DNA from: Clostridia bacterium
Lineage (GTDB): Bacteria > Bacillota > Clostridia > Oscillospirales > Acutalibacteraceae
Length of the DNA: 34,412 bases
Direction of reading: 5' to 3'
NCBI GenBank assembly: GCA_017431035.1
Contig: JAFRLW010000016.1
Location: 1-34,412, forward strand
Shown here: piece by piece, positions 6,076 through 14,729 of the stretch
Layout of the letters: each line of letters opens with the position of its first letter
How positions within the stretch are numbered: the stretch's first letter is position 1
Notes under the pieces: model-generated
Database searches by the model: none
What the model was told of the DNA's origin: nothing
The model's input: only the letters and a program-made list of their open reading frames with translations
Position numbers and translations under genes: made by a program

Positions 6076-6483
6076 TTATATCTTTTCGGCAAGAGTAAAT
6101 ACTTCAGCCGGAAGTTCGCTTTCATCAGCGGAGATAGCAAATATAAACTCAACGTCTTTAATCTTGTTAAGTCTTTTGAAGAACAAAACAAGTTCGTCTA
6201 AATCGCTTGTGCCGATTCTTAAAGTTGCGTCACCGAAAATGTGTGTAACGTCATAGTTGCTCGCTTTAATACCGGCGAGCAGTCCGAAATACTCACTGTA
6301 TCCCGAAATACCGAACTCTTCTGTATCTATAAGACGTGCTTTATTATTAACCGAATGGGTGAGAGCGTCACCTTTTTCTACGCAAACAACATTACCAAGA
6401 CTTTTAGAAGTGGTCTCGTTTACCATATCAACGAGTTTTTTTGTTTTGCCTGAACCTTTTTTGCCTATGATTATTTTAATCAT
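6076..6483 (-). CDS. Small P-loop NTPase-like protein, function unknown
   Basis: 135 aa. A Walker A motif GKKGSGKT occupies residues 8-15 directly after the first beta strand (MIKIII); a later hydrophobic strand ending in D (NYDVTHIFGD) could act as Walker B. Annotated relatives in Clostridia are simply called ATP-binding proteins, and I recognise no specific function. The start ATG is preceded by AAAGGAG. It lies 45 nt downstream of pgi with only a weak short hairpin between them, so it is probably the last gene of that transcript. Confidence 0.7.
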   Translation of the reverse strand: MIKIIIGKKGSGKTKKLVDMVNETTSKSLGNVVCVEKGDALTHSVNNKARLIDTEEFGISGYSEYFGLLAGIKASNYDVTHIFGDATLRIGTSDLDELVLFFKRLNKIKDVEFIFAISADESELPAEVFTLAEKI

Positions 6484-6528
6484 AAAATCAACTCCTTTAT
6501 ATTGTTACCGCCAAAGCGGATAATAGGT

Positions 6529-7869
6529 TTATTTGTTTAGTCTTTTTTCGAGTTCTGCCTTGCTTTCCTCATATCCGGGTTTGCCGAGCAGGGCGAACAT
6601 ATTCTTTTTATAAGCCTCAACGCCGGGTTGGTCAAACGGGTTGACACCGAGAACGTATCCCGATATAGCACAAGCCTTTTCGAAGAAATAGAACAGTCTG
6701 CCGAGGTTCTCCTCATCACACTTATCTATTGTAATGTTTAGTGTAGGCGTACCGCCGTCGGCGTGAGCCAAAACGGTGCCTTCAAAAGCCTTGTGATTAA
6801 CGTATGACAGGGTCTTTCCTGCAAGGAAGTTAAGTCCGTCGCCGTTGTTGTCGTCATATTCAACGGTAACGTCATTATCAACACTGTTTACGGTAAGCGC
6901 AGTTTCAAACATAATGCGTGTGCCGTCTTGTATAAACTGTCCCATTGAATGCAGGTCGGTAGAAAAAGTAACTGCGGCAGGGAAAAGACCTTTGTTATCT
7001 TTGCCCTCGCTTTCGCCGAAAAGTTGCTTAAACCACTCGCCCAGCATTACAAATCTCGGTTCATAGGAAACAAACAGTTCTACCGATTTGCCTTTTCTGT
7101 AAAAGGCGTTTCGAAGCGCCGCATATTTATAGCAGGGGTTAGCCTCAACGTCTAAAACGTCATAGTCCTTTGCCGCCGCCGATGCGCCTTTCATCAAAGC
7201 GTCAATATCAAGTCCCGCCGCCGCAATGGGCAAAAGTCCTACGGCTGTCAAAACGGAATATCTGCCGCCTACGTTATCGGGCACTACAAAACTTTCCCAT
7301 CCGTTTTGGTCGGCAAGTTCTTTAAGGGTGCCTCTCGCCTTATCGGTGGTGCAGTAGATACGTTTTGAAGCCTCCGCCTCGCCGTAGCGCTCTACAAGAT
7401 ATTTCCTGAAAATACGGAAGGCTATAGCCGGCTCGGTGGTAGTACCTGATTTTGAAATAATATTAAGCGAAACTCTTTTGTTTTCGCAAACCTTTAATAT
7501 ATCATTCAGTGCGCTGCCGCTTATGTTGTTTCCTGAAAAATAAACTTTCGGGAAACCGTCTGAAATCTCGTTATACATAGGTCCTTTGAGAAACTCTATT
7601 GCCGCTCTCGCACCGAGGTATGAGCCGCCGATACCGATTACTATCAAAACGTCGGTATCGCTTTGTATTTTTTTTGCCGCCGCTTTTATGCGGGCAAACT
7701 CCTCTTTATCATAGTTGAAAGGGAGGTCCGCCCAGCCTAAAAACGCCGACATATCGTCTTTTTTGTTTTGTATGGTTTTATGCGCAGCTTCTATCTGGGG
7801 GATTAACCCCAGGGTATCATTTTCACGCAAAAACTGTTTGGCATAATCGCTTTTTAATGCAAGTGACAT
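6529..7869 (-). CDS. pgi: Glucose-6-phosphate isomerase
   Basis: 446 aa, the compact bacterial/archaeal-type length. It interconverts glucose-6-phosphate and fructose-6-phosphate in the cytoplasm (glycolysis and supply of fructose-6-phosphate for amino-sugar and wall precursors). Seen: [16 protein letters not shown], the sugar-phosphate loop [29 protein letters not shown], and the C-terminal [12 protein letters not shown] signature. The ATG at 7867-7869 follows an AAGGTG SD; the GTG three codons upstream is part of that SD. It has its own promoter at 7907-7935 and lies between the DD-carboxypeptidase and P-loop genes on the same strand. Confidence 0.97.
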   Translation of the reverse strand: MSLALKSDYAKQFLRENDTLGLIPQIEAAHKTIQNKKDDMSAFLGWADLPFNYDKEEFARIKAAAKKIQSDTDVLIVIGIGGSYLGARAAIEFLKGPMYNEISDGFPKVYFSGNNISGSALNDILKVCENKRVSLNIISKSGTTTEPAIAFRIFRKYLVERYGEAEASKRIYCTTDKARGTLKELADQNGWESFVVPDNVGGRYSVLTAVGLLPIAAAGLDIDALMKGASAAAKDYDVLDVEANPCYKYAALRNAFYRKGKSVELFVSYEPRFVMLGEWFKQLFGESEGKDNKGLFPAAVTFSTDLHSMGQFIQDGTRIMFETALTVNSVDNDVTVEYDDNNGDGLNFLAGKTLSYVNHKAFEGTVLAHADGGTPTLNITIDKCDEENLGRLFYFFEKACAISGYVLGVNPFDQPGVEAYKKNMFALLGKPGYEESKAELEKRLNK

Positions 7870-7906
7870 ATAATTCACCTTATCTTTTATAATATTCTTT
7901 ATTTAT

Positions 7907-7935
7907 ATATTACATTAAAAGACGATATTTTTCAA
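7907..7935 (-). promoter_or_regulatory. Promoter of pgi
   Basis: Minus strand: -35 TTGAAA (7930-7935), 17-nt spacer, -10 TAATAT (7907-7912), placed right after the stop of the DD-carboxypeptidase gene. Confidence 0.6.
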
Positions 7936-7946
7936 GGGATATTTTG

Positions 7947-9173
7947 CTAAAGAATAAAAAGGGATTTTATAAGTTCGAAAAAATCAAAAAAGTAGGTTTT
8001 TTTATCCACCGATTCTTTAGCGACAATATCCATAGTGGCGGCAGGTGTGTTGCCTATAAATATCTCAACCGTTCCCACCTTATCGCCCTGTTTTACGGGG
8101 GCGGTGATGTCTTTTATAAAGGTTGTTTTTTCGGTTATATCGGCAACTTCGCTTTTAAGGGTCAGGATAGGAACGCTTTTTGGCATTTCTATATTTATTT
8201 TATCTTTAACCCCGTTAATAACAGGTAGTGTTTTTGTATCGGTTTCGGGCTTTATTTCCTTAAAAGTATAGTTTGCAAAGCCGTAATCAAGCAATTTTTT
8301 TGCGCCGCCGAACCTATCGTTACTGCTGTCACCTTTCATAATAACCGCAACAAGAGAAAGTCCGTTTCTTTCCGCCGTTGCCGAAAGACAGTATCCGGCG
8401 GTGGATGTGGTGCCGGTTTTAAGACCGGTTGCCCCCTCATAAAACCTTATCAGGCGGTTGGTGTTGACAAGTTCGGTTTCGCCGTTTCGCAAAGACTCCA
8501 TCCAAACGGTAGAATACTTTTTTATAAGCGGATGTTTTATCAGTTCTTTTGATATTATGGCAACGTCGTGTGCGGTTGAAATATGGCCGTCGGCGTCAAG
8601 CCCTGTTGCGTTCATAAAATGGGTAGAGTCCATACCGAGCTTTTTTGCCCTCTCGTTCATCAGGGCGACAAATCCCTCTTCGCTACCGGCAACCTTTTCG
8701 GCGAGGGCGACTGTGGCGTCGTTTGCGGAGGCTATAACCGCCGCTTTAAGCAGTTCGTCTACGGTCATTTCCTCGTTTTCTTCAAGCCATATTTGCGACC
8801 CGCCCATACCGGCAGCGTGTTCGCTTGTTGTCACTCCCTCGTCAAGCGATAAATTGTTTTTCTCTATCGCTTCGATTATAAGAAGCAGGGACATTATCTT
8901 TGTTATGGAAGCAGGAGGCAGCGCCTCGTCGGGATTCATTTCATAGAGTATTTCGCCGGTTGTCACCTCCATAAGTACGGCGGAGGCGGCGTTTATCTCG
9001 AGCGCCTCGCCTATATTGGCAGGTCTTGCGGCAGTTTCAAAAACGATATTCTCGCCCGTGTCGTCATACTCGCTGACCTTGTTTACACAAAGTGCGACAG
9101 GACTAAAACAAAGGACAAAAGAAACGGTAAGCACCAGCAAAATAAGTAATGTTTTATAAGGTTTATATTTCAT
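7947..9173 (-). CDS. D-alanyl-D-alanine carboxypeptidase (S11 family, DacF/PBP5-like)
   Basis: 408 aa. It trims the terminal D-Ala of peptidoglycan pentapeptides outside the membrane. Seen: an N-terminal signal segment (about residues 8-28, TLLILLVLTVSFVLCF), then the three penicillin-binding motifs SITK (S89, K92), SAN (149-151) and KTGT (K252). A beta-rich C-terminal domain follows, and a final hydrophobic/amphipathic tail (YFFDFFELIKSLFIL) could anchor it to the membrane. It follows ddl and murF on the same strand, a peptidoglycan cluster. Its SD lies in the 3' arm of a terminator-like hairpin (9177-9213), which may control expression. Confidence 0.95.
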   Translation of the reverse strand: MKYKPYKTLLILLVLTVSFVLCFSPVALCVNKVSEYDDTGENIVFETAARPANIGEALEINAASAVLMEVTTGEILYEMNPDEALPPASITKIMSLLLIIEAIEKNNLSLDEGVTTSEHAAGMGGSQIWLEENEEMTVDELLKAAVIASANDATVALAEKVAGSEEGFVALMNERAKKLGMDSTHFMNATGLDADGHISTAHDVAIISKELIKHPLIKKYSTVWMESLRNGETELVNTNRLIRFYEGATGLKTGTTSTAGYCLSATAERNGLSLVAVIMKGDSSNDRFGGAKKLLDYGFANYTFKEIKPETDTKTLPVINGVKDKINIEMPKSVPILTLKSEVADITEKTTFIKDITAPVKQGDKVGTVEIFIGNTPAATMDIVAKESVDKKTYFFDFFELIKSLFIL

Positions 9174-9176
9174 AAA

Positions 9177-9213
9177 AAATCCCCCTTAGCAAATAATATG
9201 CCAAGAGGGATTT
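9177..9213 (-). promoter_or_regulatory. Terminator-like hairpin containing the SD of the DD-carboxypeptidase gene
   Basis: On the minus-strand RNA, AAATCCCTCTT pairs with AAGGGGGATTT (11 bp including one G-U), with a 15-nt loop. The 3' arm holds the SD AAGGGGG, the following T6 run looks like a terminator tail, and the ATG comes directly after it. The element could end ddl transcripts, hide the SD, or both. Confidence 0.65.
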
Positions 9214-9222
9214 ATTTATTAT

Positions 9223-10419
9223 TTAGAGTTTGCCTTTTGTGCCCTTTGCGCCGCCTATATTTGCGCTTTCAAGAATATTGCTTTCATAAACAAATGTGAG
9301 GTTATCACGCTTTCTTTGTCTGTAAAACGCCGTATCTACAAGGCGGTCGATAAGTTCTTTGTATTCTATGCCGCTTTCCCGCCACAAATAAAAGGCAAGT
9401 GAACCCGGTATAGTGTTTATCTCGTTTGCAAAAACCTCTCCGGTTTTATCGTTCATAAGGTAGTCTATTCTGACAACTCCGCTGCAACCAAGCGCTTTGA
9501 ATATACGCTTTGAAAGGTCTTTTATCTCGTTTGTTTTATCACTGTCAAGGTCGGCAGGTATTTTTCTTGAAAGCGAAGCCATACCTTGTTTTTCGCCGCC
9601 CTGCTTTTTGCCGCCTTTAAGATATTTATCGCTAAAGGAGAGTATATCGTCGCTCATCACAGGCTCTTCCAAAACAGAAGCCTCGCACTCATCGGTGTTG
9701 CCGAGAACCGAGCAGTTTATCTCTCTTAAGTTTTCCACCGCTTTTTCCACAAGAACTTTATCGGCGAAAGAAACGGCAAGGTCAATACACTCGGCAAGTT
9801 TATTTTCTTCATATACTTTGCTGATACCGACGCTTGAGCCTAAATTAACAGGTTTTACAATAAGCGGAAAACCTATTTCATCCTTTATTTTTTTGAGGGT
9901 TTCTTTTTGTTTTGCTCTATATTCTTTTGCGGTAAAACAAATGCAGTCAAGCATCGGAAGATTATGGGCGGCAAGTACGTCCTTAAAAACCTTTTTATCC
10001 ATACCGACTGCGGCGGAAATTATATCACAACTGATATAAGGAACGCCGAGATATTCAAAATATCCCGCAAGTGTTCCGTCCTCACAATTCGTGCCGTGAA
10101 CTATGGGGAAACAAATATCAATATTTTTATCCTCGTTTTTCTTAAAGAGTTTGTTATCAAGAAAACGCATAACAACACGGTCGTTTTCACGAAGAAGCGT
10201 CACGGGGTGCAGAGTGGTAAGAAGACTTTCCATATTTTTATAATTCTCTATATCAAAAAGTCGGTCACCCGTGTAGGAAGTACCGTTTTTTGCAACGTAG
10301 ACGGGAATAACGTTATATTTTTCTTTGTCAACCGCACGCATAGCCTGAACGGCGGAGATTATAGAAACCTCGTGTTCTACCGAACGGCAACCGAAGAATA
10401 CCGCCATATTGATTTTCAT
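9223..10419 (-). CDS. ddl: D-alanine--D-alanine ligase
   Basis: 398 aa ATP-grasp ligase that makes the D-Ala-D-Ala dipeptide used by MurF. Seen: the N-terminal FFGCRSVEHEVSIISA signature, PIVHGTNCEDGTLAGYFEYLGVPYI, the ATP-binding FPLIVKPVNLGSSVGISKV, and the metal-binding NEINTIPGSLAFYLW. Length exceeds the usual 310-370 aa because of a Gly/Lys/Gln-rich insertion in the substrate (omega) loop region (KGGKKQGGEKQG) and a short C-terminal tail (GGAKGTKGKL). A D-Ala-D-Lac specificity cannot be excluded from sequence alone, but no van accessory genes are present. SD AGAGGTG precedes the ATG; murF ends 18 nt upstream. Confidence 0.95.
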   Translation of the reverse strand: MKINMAVFFGCRSVEHEVSIISAVQAMRAVDKEKYNVIPVYVAKNGTSYTGDRLFDIENYKNMESLLTTLHPVTLLRENDRVVMRFLDNKLFKKNEDKNIDICFPIVHGTNCEDGTLAGYFEYLGVPYISCDIISAAVGMDKKVFKDVLAAHNLPMLDCICFTAKEYRAKQKETLKKIKDEIGFPLIVKPVNLGSSVGISKVYEENKLAECIDLAVSFADKVLVEKAVENLREINCSVLGNTDECEASVLEEPVMSDDILSFSDKYLKGGKKQGGEKQGMASLSRKIPADLDSDKTNEIKDLSKRIFKALGCSGVVRIDYLMNDKTGEVFANEINTIPGSLAFYLWRESGIEYKELIDRLVDTAFYRQRKRDNLTFVYESNILESANIGGAKGTKGKL

Positions 10420-10437
10420 TAAAAAACACCTCTTGAA

Positions 10438-12015
10438 TTATTTTAGATAGTTATCGGGCAAATCGTTTTCTATAAGCAAAACCGAGTTTTTATCGGCATA
10501 GTTTAAGAATATATCAAGTCCCTCTTTGAAAGAGGAAACAAAGTGTAAACGTTCCGTGTTAAAATCAGTTTCATTTATAGCGTCGGCTATCGGTTTTGTG
10601 TAGTTTTTGCCGACAAGGATAATATCGTCGGCATTTTCGGCACACGCCTTGCCGAGATTAAAGTTCGCCTCATACTCCATATCGCCAAGTTCTATCATAC
10701 CGGGGGTAATAACCGTTTTTCTCATACCCTCAAAAGACCCTAATACTTTCAGCGCCTCAGTGGAGCCTACGGGGTTTGAGTTGTAGGCGTCGTCTAAAAG
10801 GGTAGAGCCGTTTATATAAGATTTCAGTTGCAAACGGTGTTCGTGGGGTGTAAGAGAGGCAACCGCCCCTATAATATCATTGTCCGAAACGCCGAGCATA
10901 TTGCTAAGCAGCGCCGCCGCCATAATATCACTTATACTGTGCGCACCGAGAAGTTTTGTGCGAAGAGGCAACCGTTTATCCTTTATATTAAGCACAAACT
11001 CGCTGCCGAGAGGAGAGGACTTAATATCGCTTGTATAATAGTTTGTGCCCTTTCCGATATATAAAGCGTGCGGCTTTTTGCCTGCTCGCTCACAAATTGC
11101 CGGACTGTCAAGTGAAGCCAGACAAACTCCGCCGTTTTTCTCTACGCTGTCCAAAAGTTCAAACTTTGTGCTGAATACGTTATCAAGTGTCTTGAAGGTT
11201 TCAAGATGTTGCTCACCGACAGAGGTGATAATTCCGTATTTCGGGTTTACTATATCGCAAATCTCTTTTATATCGTTTTTCTTCTTAGCCCCCATTTCAC
11301 AAATAAAAACTTGTGTTTCGGGCTTTATGTTTTCACGTATAGTACGCACAACGCCAAGCGTGGTATTAAAACTTTTCGGGGTGCAAACGGTGTTGTATTT
11401 TTCACTTAGTATACGGTTTAGTATAAACTTTGTGGTTGTTTTTCCGTAACTTCCCGTAATACCGATAACTATTAGTCCCTTTTGGCTTTTGAGTATTTTT
11501 TTTGCATCGTTTATATAGTAGCGGTTAAACGCCTTTTCTACAGGACTGCAAATAAGAAGGGATAAAAAACACAAAAGCGGAGTAAGAGATGAAAGCAGCA
11601 ATATAAGCAACATAGCCAATTGTCCGCTTATATTTTCTTTTCTTAATGCAAATAATAATGTGAGCAGAACGAGAACAAGCAGCGCCGCCGCAAAAAGTCT
11701 TTTAACCCTTGCGGTAAAAACAATGGGCTTTATTGATTTTTTTGTTCTTCTTATCATCAATAAAAGTCTTATAACAAATAAAACTGCGGCGAAAATAAAG
11801 AAATATTTATAAAGTTTAGCCGTGAATAAAAAGGTCAGGGCAAAATACAAAAGCGAAAGTATCACCGAAGTTACGGCAAAACTGTTTTTTATCCACTTAA
11901 AATATCTGCTTGCATAATAAGAGTTTTGTTGCAACATCTGGAACTGAAAACAAAGGGAAAAAAGAGATGAAGCGGCAACAAGCAAAAGGGCTGAATATAT
12001 ATAAAAAAGTTCCAA
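10438..12015 (-). CDS. murF: MurF-type Mur ligase with N-terminal membrane domain
   Basis: 525 aa. UDP-MurNAc-tripeptide--D-Ala-D-Ala ligase by its C-terminal two thirds: ATP loop GSYGKTTTK (188-196), TPKSFNTTLGVV, FICEMGAKKKNDI, the central-domain histidine in GAHSISDIMAA, and LDDAYNSNPVGSTEAL of the C-terminal domain. Instead of the normal soluble UDP-binding N-terminal domain, residues 1-155 hold about five to six hydrophobic segments, so the enzyme should be membrane anchored. The start is a TTG at 12013-12015 with AGGAG 8 nt upstream. It is flanked by ddl and an alpha/beta hydrolase on the same strand. Membrane MurF variants occur in other Clostridia as annotated 'Mur ligase family' proteins. 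Confidence 0.9.
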   Translation of the reverse strand: MELFYIYSALLLVAASSLFSLCFQFQMLQQNSYYASRYFKWIKNSFAVTSVILSLLYFALTFLFTAKLYKYFFIFAAVLFVIRLLLMIRRTKKSIKPIVFTARVKRLFAAALLVLVLLTLLFALRKENISGQLAMLLILLLSSLTPLLCFLSLLICSPVEKAFNRYYINDAKKILKSQKGLIVIGITGSYGKTTTKFILNRILSEKYNTVCTPKSFNTTLGVVRTIRENIKPETQVFICEMGAKKKNDIKEICDIVNPKYGIITSVGEQHLETFKTLDNVFSTKFELLDSVEKNGGVCLASLDSPAICERAGKKPHALYIGKGTNYYTSDIKSSPLGSEFVLNIKDKRLPLRTKLLGAHSISDIMAAALLSNMLGVSDNDIIGAVASLTPHEHRLQLKSYINGSTLLDDAYNSNPVGSTEALKVLGSFEGMRKTVITPGMIELGDMEYEANFNLGKACAENADDIILVGKNYTKPIADAINETDFNTERLHFVSSFKEGLDIFLNYADKNSVLLIENDLPDNYLK

Positions 12016-12034
12016 AAAAACAACTCCTTTAATT

Positions 12035-12790
12035 CTACTTTATAAAACTGCGCAGTATAGCGGCGGTATCATACGGGCGCTCTATAAAAGCAAAATGTCC
12101 TGCGCCCTTTAGTACGCAAAGTCCGGCGTCGGGAATAAGACTTTCTATCACCTTTGCATCCCTTAGCGGAGTCGCCGTATCGTTCTCGCCCCAAATAAGA
12201 AGCGTAGGGCAGGAGATAGAGGGCAACATCTCTCTGATATCAACGTTAACAAGGCTAACAAGCGTTTGTCTTAAAACAGGCGGTGCGGCAAGGTAATCCG
12301 CCGAGCCGTAATGCCGTCTTGCTTTTTCAAGAAGCGGCTCTCCCGCTTTTCCTAAAATCTTTGAAAATGATTTTATTATCTTAAAACTTTTTGCCCTGAG
12401 CTTTTGTTTTGCGCTCTTTTTCGGGATTAGTCCCGCTGCGTCAAAAAGGACTAATTTTTCGGGGGTTATAATTTTTTTTGCCGTCATATACATGGCTACT
12501 CTTCCCCCGTGGGAGTGCCCCATAACTATGGCGTTTTCAAGTCCGAACTTATTTATAAAAGCCAAAACAAGTTCGGCATAGTTTTCAAGCGACCATGCCG
12601 TGCTCATAACCTCACTCTGTCCGCAACCGGGAAAGTTCAGCGCATAGAGTTTGCACCGGTCAGAAAGGGCATTTATAATCCCGTTAAAAGTATCGAAGGA
12701 AGCGCCCCAACCGTGAAGCAACAAAACGGGAATATCGCCCTCGCCCGACACGGTATATTCGATTTTCAAATCAAGCAAATCAGTAAACAA
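12035..12790 (-). CDS. Alpha/beta-hydrolase fold protein
   Basis: About 251 aa. Seen: oxyanion-hole motif LLHGWGAS, nucleophile elbow GHSHGG (serine near residue 93), acid WGENDTATP and histidine GAGHFAFIE, i.e. a full catalytic triad of a soluble ester/amide hydrolase. The substrate cannot be inferred; its place as first gene ahead of murF-ddl hints at an envelope-related role but proves nothing. Start choice: the AGGAGG SD (12799-12804) is 8 nt from the TTG at 12788-12790 but only 2 nt from the GTG at 12794-12796, so I prefer the TTG. Confidence 0.85.
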   Translation of the reverse strand: MFTDLLDLKIEYTVSGEGDIPVLLLHGWGASFDTFNGIINALSDRCKLYALNFPGCGQSEVMSTAWSLENYAELVLAFINKFGLENAIVMGHSHGGRVAMYMTAKKIITPEKLVLFDAAGLIPKKSAKQKLRAKSFKIIKSFSKILGKAGEPLLEKARRHYGSADYLAAPPVLRQTLVSLVNVDIREMLPSISCPTLLIWGENDTATPLRDAKVIESLIPDAGLCVLKGAGHFAFIERPYDTAAILRSFIK

Positions 12791-12885
12791 CGGCACAGCC
12801 TCCTCTCATAATCTTTTATATTATAACAAAGAATATATAAAAATAGAAGACTTTTTTGAAATCTTTATTATAAAGCGGTGAAAAA

Positions 12886-13251
12886 ATGAACAAAAAAATG
12901 AAAACTAGCGTAAAAAGATTGTCCTTCGGATTTTTTGCGGGAATGCTTTCTTCCGCCGCAGGAATGGGTGGCGGACTTATAATTGTGCCCTATCTTAAAA
13001 GGGCGGGATTTTCTCAAAAACTATCGCAAAAAACTGCGGTCGCAACCGTACTGCCGATAGCCGCCGTTTCCGCCGCTTTCTATATTCTTAAAGGTTACGT
13101 AAAACCGACTGATTTTTTGCCGCTTTTACCGGGCGGAATATTAGGGGCGTATTTAGGGGTAAAACTGCTAAACAGAATAAACGAAACCGTCCTTAGAATA
13201 CTTTTCGGCGCCTTTTTACTTTACGGCGGAGTGAGGCTTGTTTTAAGATGA
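12886..13251 (+). CDS. Half-size TauE/SafE (TSUP) transporter subunit A
   Basis: 121 aa with four membrane segments, half the length of a typical TauE/SafE sulfite/organosulfur exporter. Seen: the glycine-rich repeat motif of the family near the N-terminus (GFFAGMLSSAAGMGGGLIIVPYL) and LPGGILGAYLGVKLLNRI. Its stop overlaps the start of the next half-transporter by 4 nt (ATGA, 13248-13251), so the two are translated in a coupled way and likely assemble as a heterodimer equivalent to one full TSUP protein. The transported substrate is unknown. Confidence 0.85.
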   Translation: MNKKMKTSVKRLSFGFFAGMLSSAAGMGGGLIIVPYLKRAGFSQKLSQKTAVATVLPIAAVSAAFYILKGYVKPTDFLPLLPGGILGAYLGVKLLNRINETVLRILFGAFLLYGGVRLVLR

Positions 13252-13634
13252 AAACTCTTTTGTTGTTCTTTATTTCGGTACTATCTGCAACGGTAGGCTC
13301 AATGGGATTTGGCGGAGGAAGCGTCCTACTATTGATTTTGACCGTTTTTTTTGATACAAATCAATTAAAGGCGCAGGGAATAAACCTGTTGTTTTTTATA
13401 CCCGTAGCCCTTGTGGCAACAATTATTAACACCATAAAAGGCAAAATTGATTTTGATACCGTTCTTCCTTTGTGTTTAGGCGGTATGATAGGCTCGCCGT
13501 TAGGTATTTTTATAGCGGAAAAAATCGGCAAAACCACCCTCTCTCATATTGTCGGCATAGGGATAATTCTGCTATCGGTAAAAGAACTGTTTTTTGTTTT
13601 CAAAACAATACTTGAAAGATTAAAGAGAGGATGA
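13248..13634 (+). CDS. Half-size TauE/SafE (TSUP) transporter subunit B
   Basis: 128 aa, four membrane segments. It carries the same family motif as its partner but distinct sequence (VLSATVGSMGFGGGSVLLLI), followed by LCLGGMIGSPLGIFIAEKIG. Full TauE/SafE proteins are internal duplications, and these two genes look like the two repeats encoded separately. The 3' end of the gene contains the lexA promoter (-35 at 13612-13617), so expression of the transporter pair and lexA overlaps in DNA but need not be co-regulated. Confidence 0.85.
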   Translation: MKTLLLFFISVLSATVGSMGFGGGSVLLLILTVFFDTNQLKAQGINLLFFIPVALVATIINTIKGKIDFDTVLPLCLGGMIGSPLGIFIAEKIGKTTLSHIVGIGIILLSVKELFFVFKTILERLKRG

Positions 13635-13640
13635 TATAAT
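13612..13640 (+). promoter_or_regulatory. lexA promoter
   Basis: -35 TTGAAA (13612-13617), 17-nt spacer, perfect -10 TATAAT (13635-13640). The -35 and most of the spacer lie inside the end of the upstream transporter gene. Confidence 0.75.
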
Positions 13641-13646
13641 AAAAAA

Positions 13647-13660
13647 AGAATATTTGTTCG
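13647..13660. promoter_or_regulatory. LexA binding site (SOS box)
   Basis: AGAATATTTGTTCG matches the Firmicutes SOS box CGAACATATGTTCG at 11 of 14 positions, with the right half-site intact. It lies about at the transcript start of lexA, between -10 and SD, as expected for autorepression. Confidence 0.65.
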
Positions 13661-13671
13661 GGAGGTTTAGT

Positions 13672-14259
13672 ATGTCTAAAGTACCGCTTACAAAGAAACA
13701 GGAGGACGTCTACCGTTTTCTTGTTAAAAAATCAAACGAGGGTATACCGCCCACAATAAGAGAGATTTGCGAGGCAACGGGGATAAAATCCACATCTACC
13801 GTTCACGATATTTTGGGATTTTTAGAGCGTGAGGATTATATCGAGCGTGAACAAGGGTATTCCCGTGCCATAAAAATAAGAAATGATTATGCTTCTTCTA
13901 TGGTGCCGCTTGTCGGCAGGGTAACGGCAGGACAACCGATACTTGCCGTAGAACAAATAGAGGACTACATACCCTACCCCTCGACTAAAAACGAAGGTCT
14001 TTTCGCTCTTAAAGTTAAGGGTGACAGTATGATAAACGCCGGCATACTGAACGGCGATATAGTCATAGCCGATAAAAACTCTCCCTGCAAAAGCGGAGAT
14101 ATTATAATAGGTATGGATGATGACAGCGCCACCGTTAAGCGTTTGCTTATAAAGGAAGGGGAAGTTATCTTTATGCCGGAAAACCCCGACTACTCGCCCA
14201 TTTATCCGAAACGTCCTTCGGTGCTCGGTCGTGTTGTCGGCGTACTGAGGAAATACTGA
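13672..14259 (+). CDS. lexA: SOS response repressor LexA
   Basis: 195 aa. N-terminal winged HTH (residues 1-65, with [21 protein letters not shown] as recognition region) and C-terminal S24 autoprotease. Seen: cleavage pair A86-G87 in VTAGQP, catalytic S119 in GDSM, and lysine K156 in ATVKRL. LexA represses DNA-damage genes and cleaves itself when RecA filaments form. The ATG follows GGGAGG by 6 nt; an upstream in-frame start would cross the SOS box. It heads a run of nucleic-acid genes (rnhA, yhaM, trmK, rqcH). Confidence 0.97.
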   Translation: MSKVPLTKKQEDVYRFLVKKSNEGIPPTIREICEATGIKSTSTVHDILGFLEREDYIEREQGYSRAIKIRNDYASSMVPLVGRVTAGQPILAVEQIEDYIPYPSTKNEGLFALKVKGDSMINAGILNGDIVIADKNSPCKSGDIIIGMDDDSATVKRLLIKEGEVIFMPENPDYSPIYPKRPSVLGRVVGVLRKY

Positions 14260-14261
14260 TA

Positions 14262-14726
14262 ATGGATATAAAGAAATATGTTGAAGTGTTTACCGACGGC
14301 GCCTGTTCGGGCAACCCGGGACCGGGCGGTTGGGGTGTTTTGCTTAGATACGGCAACCGTGAAAAAGAGTTATCCGGCGGAGAGACAGACACCACCAACA
14401 ACCGTATGGAACTGACCGCCGCCATAATGGGACTTTCCGCCCTAAAGGAGCCCTGTAAAGTAAACCTTGTAACCGACTCGAAATACGTTGCCGACGGAAT
14501 AAATCTCGGCTGGGCTAAATCGTGGCAGCAAAACGGCTGGAGAAAAGCCGACAAAAAGCCGGCTCAAAATGTGGAGCTTTGGGAAAAGCTGCTTGCTCTT
14601 ATAGACTATCACGATGTTAAAATCGTTTGGGTAAAAGGTCACGCAGGTCATCCCGAAAACGAGCGTTGCGACCGCCTTGCCACCGCATATTATAAAAACC
14701 TTGAGAAAAAGACAAAAGGGGAATAA
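14262..14726 (+). CDS. rnhA: Ribonuclease HI
   Basis: 154 aa, normal length. It cleaves the RNA strand of RNA-DNA hybrids. Seen: the catalytic acidic residues D12 ([12 protein letters not shown]), E50 (NNRMEL), D72 (VTDSKY) and D137 (NERCDRLA), with H127 in the VKGHAGHP loop; the basic-protrusion region [12 protein letters not shown] is present as in E. coli RNase HI. The start ATG lies 2 nt after the lexA stop, so it is translated from the lexA mRNA and may be induced with it. Confidence 0.97.
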   Translation: MDIKKYVEVFTDGACSGNPGPGGWGVLLRYGNREKELSGGETDTTNNRMELTAAIMGLSALKEPCKVNLVTDSKYVADGINLGWAKSWQQNGWRKADKKPAQNVELWEKLLALIDYHDVKIVWVKGHAGHPENERCDRLATAYYKNLEKKTKGE

Positions 14727-14729
14727 TAT

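Noticed and set aside
6484-6528. Terminator between pgi and the P-loop gene
   Set aside because: The CCGC/GCGG hairpin is only 4 bp with no T run.
8458-8946. Plus-strand 162-codon frame
   Set aside because: Serine- and alanine-rich shadow of the DD-carboxypeptidase gene.
9223-10419. VanA-type D-Ala-D-Lac ligase
   Set aside because: No vanH, vanX or regulator nearby and the gene sits with murF and a DD-carboxypeptidase; a housekeeping Ddl is simpler.
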